Assembly (NCBI RefSeq): GCF_000021945.1
Contig: NC_011831.1
Span: forward strand, 1-64,000
Direction: 5' to 3'
Length of the DNA: 64,000 nt
Origin: Chloroflexus aggregans DSM 9485
GTDB lineage: Bacteria > Chloroflexota > Chloroflexia > Chloroflexales > Chloroflexaceae
Under the pieces are notes generated by a model. The model did no database searches, was not told the origin of the DNA, and saw nothing but the letters and a program-made list of their open reading frames with translations. The number at the start of each line of letters is the position of its first letter. Within the stretch, counting starts at the first letter, position 1. The translations under genes and the position numbers were made by a program. This document shows, in pieces, positions 63,963 to 64,000 of this stretch.

Positions 63963-64000
63963 TTATCCTTCCCACGTGCGTCCGTAGTTTTCGGCCAGTT
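63963..64000 (-). CDS. C-terminal fragment of an unidentified gene (runs off the window)
   Basis: On the minus strand the last bases read LAENYGRTWEG followed by TAA (63963-63965), an open frame to the window edge. It is upstream of aceA in the same direction. Malate synthase would be the natural neighbour of isocitrate lyase, but eleven residues cannot identify it. Confidence 0.35.
   Translation of the reverse strand, partial: LAENYGRTWEG

Overview
The window reads as one contiguous bacterial chromosome segment of moderate G+C, with dense genes, short intergenic gaps and AAGGAGG-type ribosome binding sites. I infer a filamentous anoxygenic phototroph of the Chloroflexales, most likely Chloroflexus. 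The grounds are the gene repertoire: very large multi-GAF sensor proteins, secreted proteins with Thr/Pro-rich linkers, isocitrate lyase, and exported proteins ending in a short F-I-P-F-V-x-R tail. No phototrophy gene lies in the window, so the genus is an inference.

Layout. 0.2-5.4 kb: dnaA with a clear promoter, an S41 lipoprotein peptidase, a PLP aminotransferase and an RluA-type pseudouridine synthase. 5.4-9.1 kb: an unrecognised 511-residue protein, three small membrane proteins and an orphan LolD/MacB-type ABC ATPase. 9.2-12.1 kb: valS. 12.1-23.9 kb, minus strand: an apparent four-gene signalling operon, in transcription order a left-handed beta-helix protein, a receiver/degenerate-GGDEF regulator, a 2796-residue kinase with about 13 GAF domains, and an alpha/beta hydrolase whose nucleophile serine is glycine. 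24-27.1 kb: uvrA and tRNA-Thr(CGT) with textbook promoter and terminator. 27.2-29.5 kb: a pterin operon (fused double PTPS, folE, SDR reductase) that could make a biopterin-like cofactor. 29.7-33.8 kb: dnaN, far from dnaA, then a NarL-like regulator with a degenerate receiver and a Thr/Pro-rich lipoprotein.

33.9-38.7 kb: a kinase-fold-like protein, a subtilisin-like exoprotease and an 830-base gene-free gap. 38.7-42.8 kb: M19 dipeptidase, M20 peptidase and formate-THF ligase in one tight operon. 42.9-46.8 kb: a GAF/PAS protein without output domain, an M16 protease and a renalase-like flavoprotein. 46.9-52.3 kb: isochorismatase-like hydrolase, phoU and full-length metH. 52.5-61.5 kb: a secreted beta-helix protein, a PAS3-GAF-GGDEF diguanylate cyclase, a MurJ-like flippase, a DUF58 protein, an M14 peptidase and a hexapeptide acetyltransferase. 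61.5-64 kb: a P-loop kinase gene split by a 214-bp IS200/IS605-like non-autonomous element, then isocitrate lyase and the edge of one more gene.

The strongest new observations are four. First, the split kinase, whose uninterrupted reading frame can be reconstructed exactly by removing the insert. Second, the giant GAF kinase translationally coupled to a probably catalytically dead alpha/beta hydrolase. Third, the putative tetrahydrobiopterin operon. Fourth, a shared C-terminal tail on two exported proteins that may be a sorting signal.
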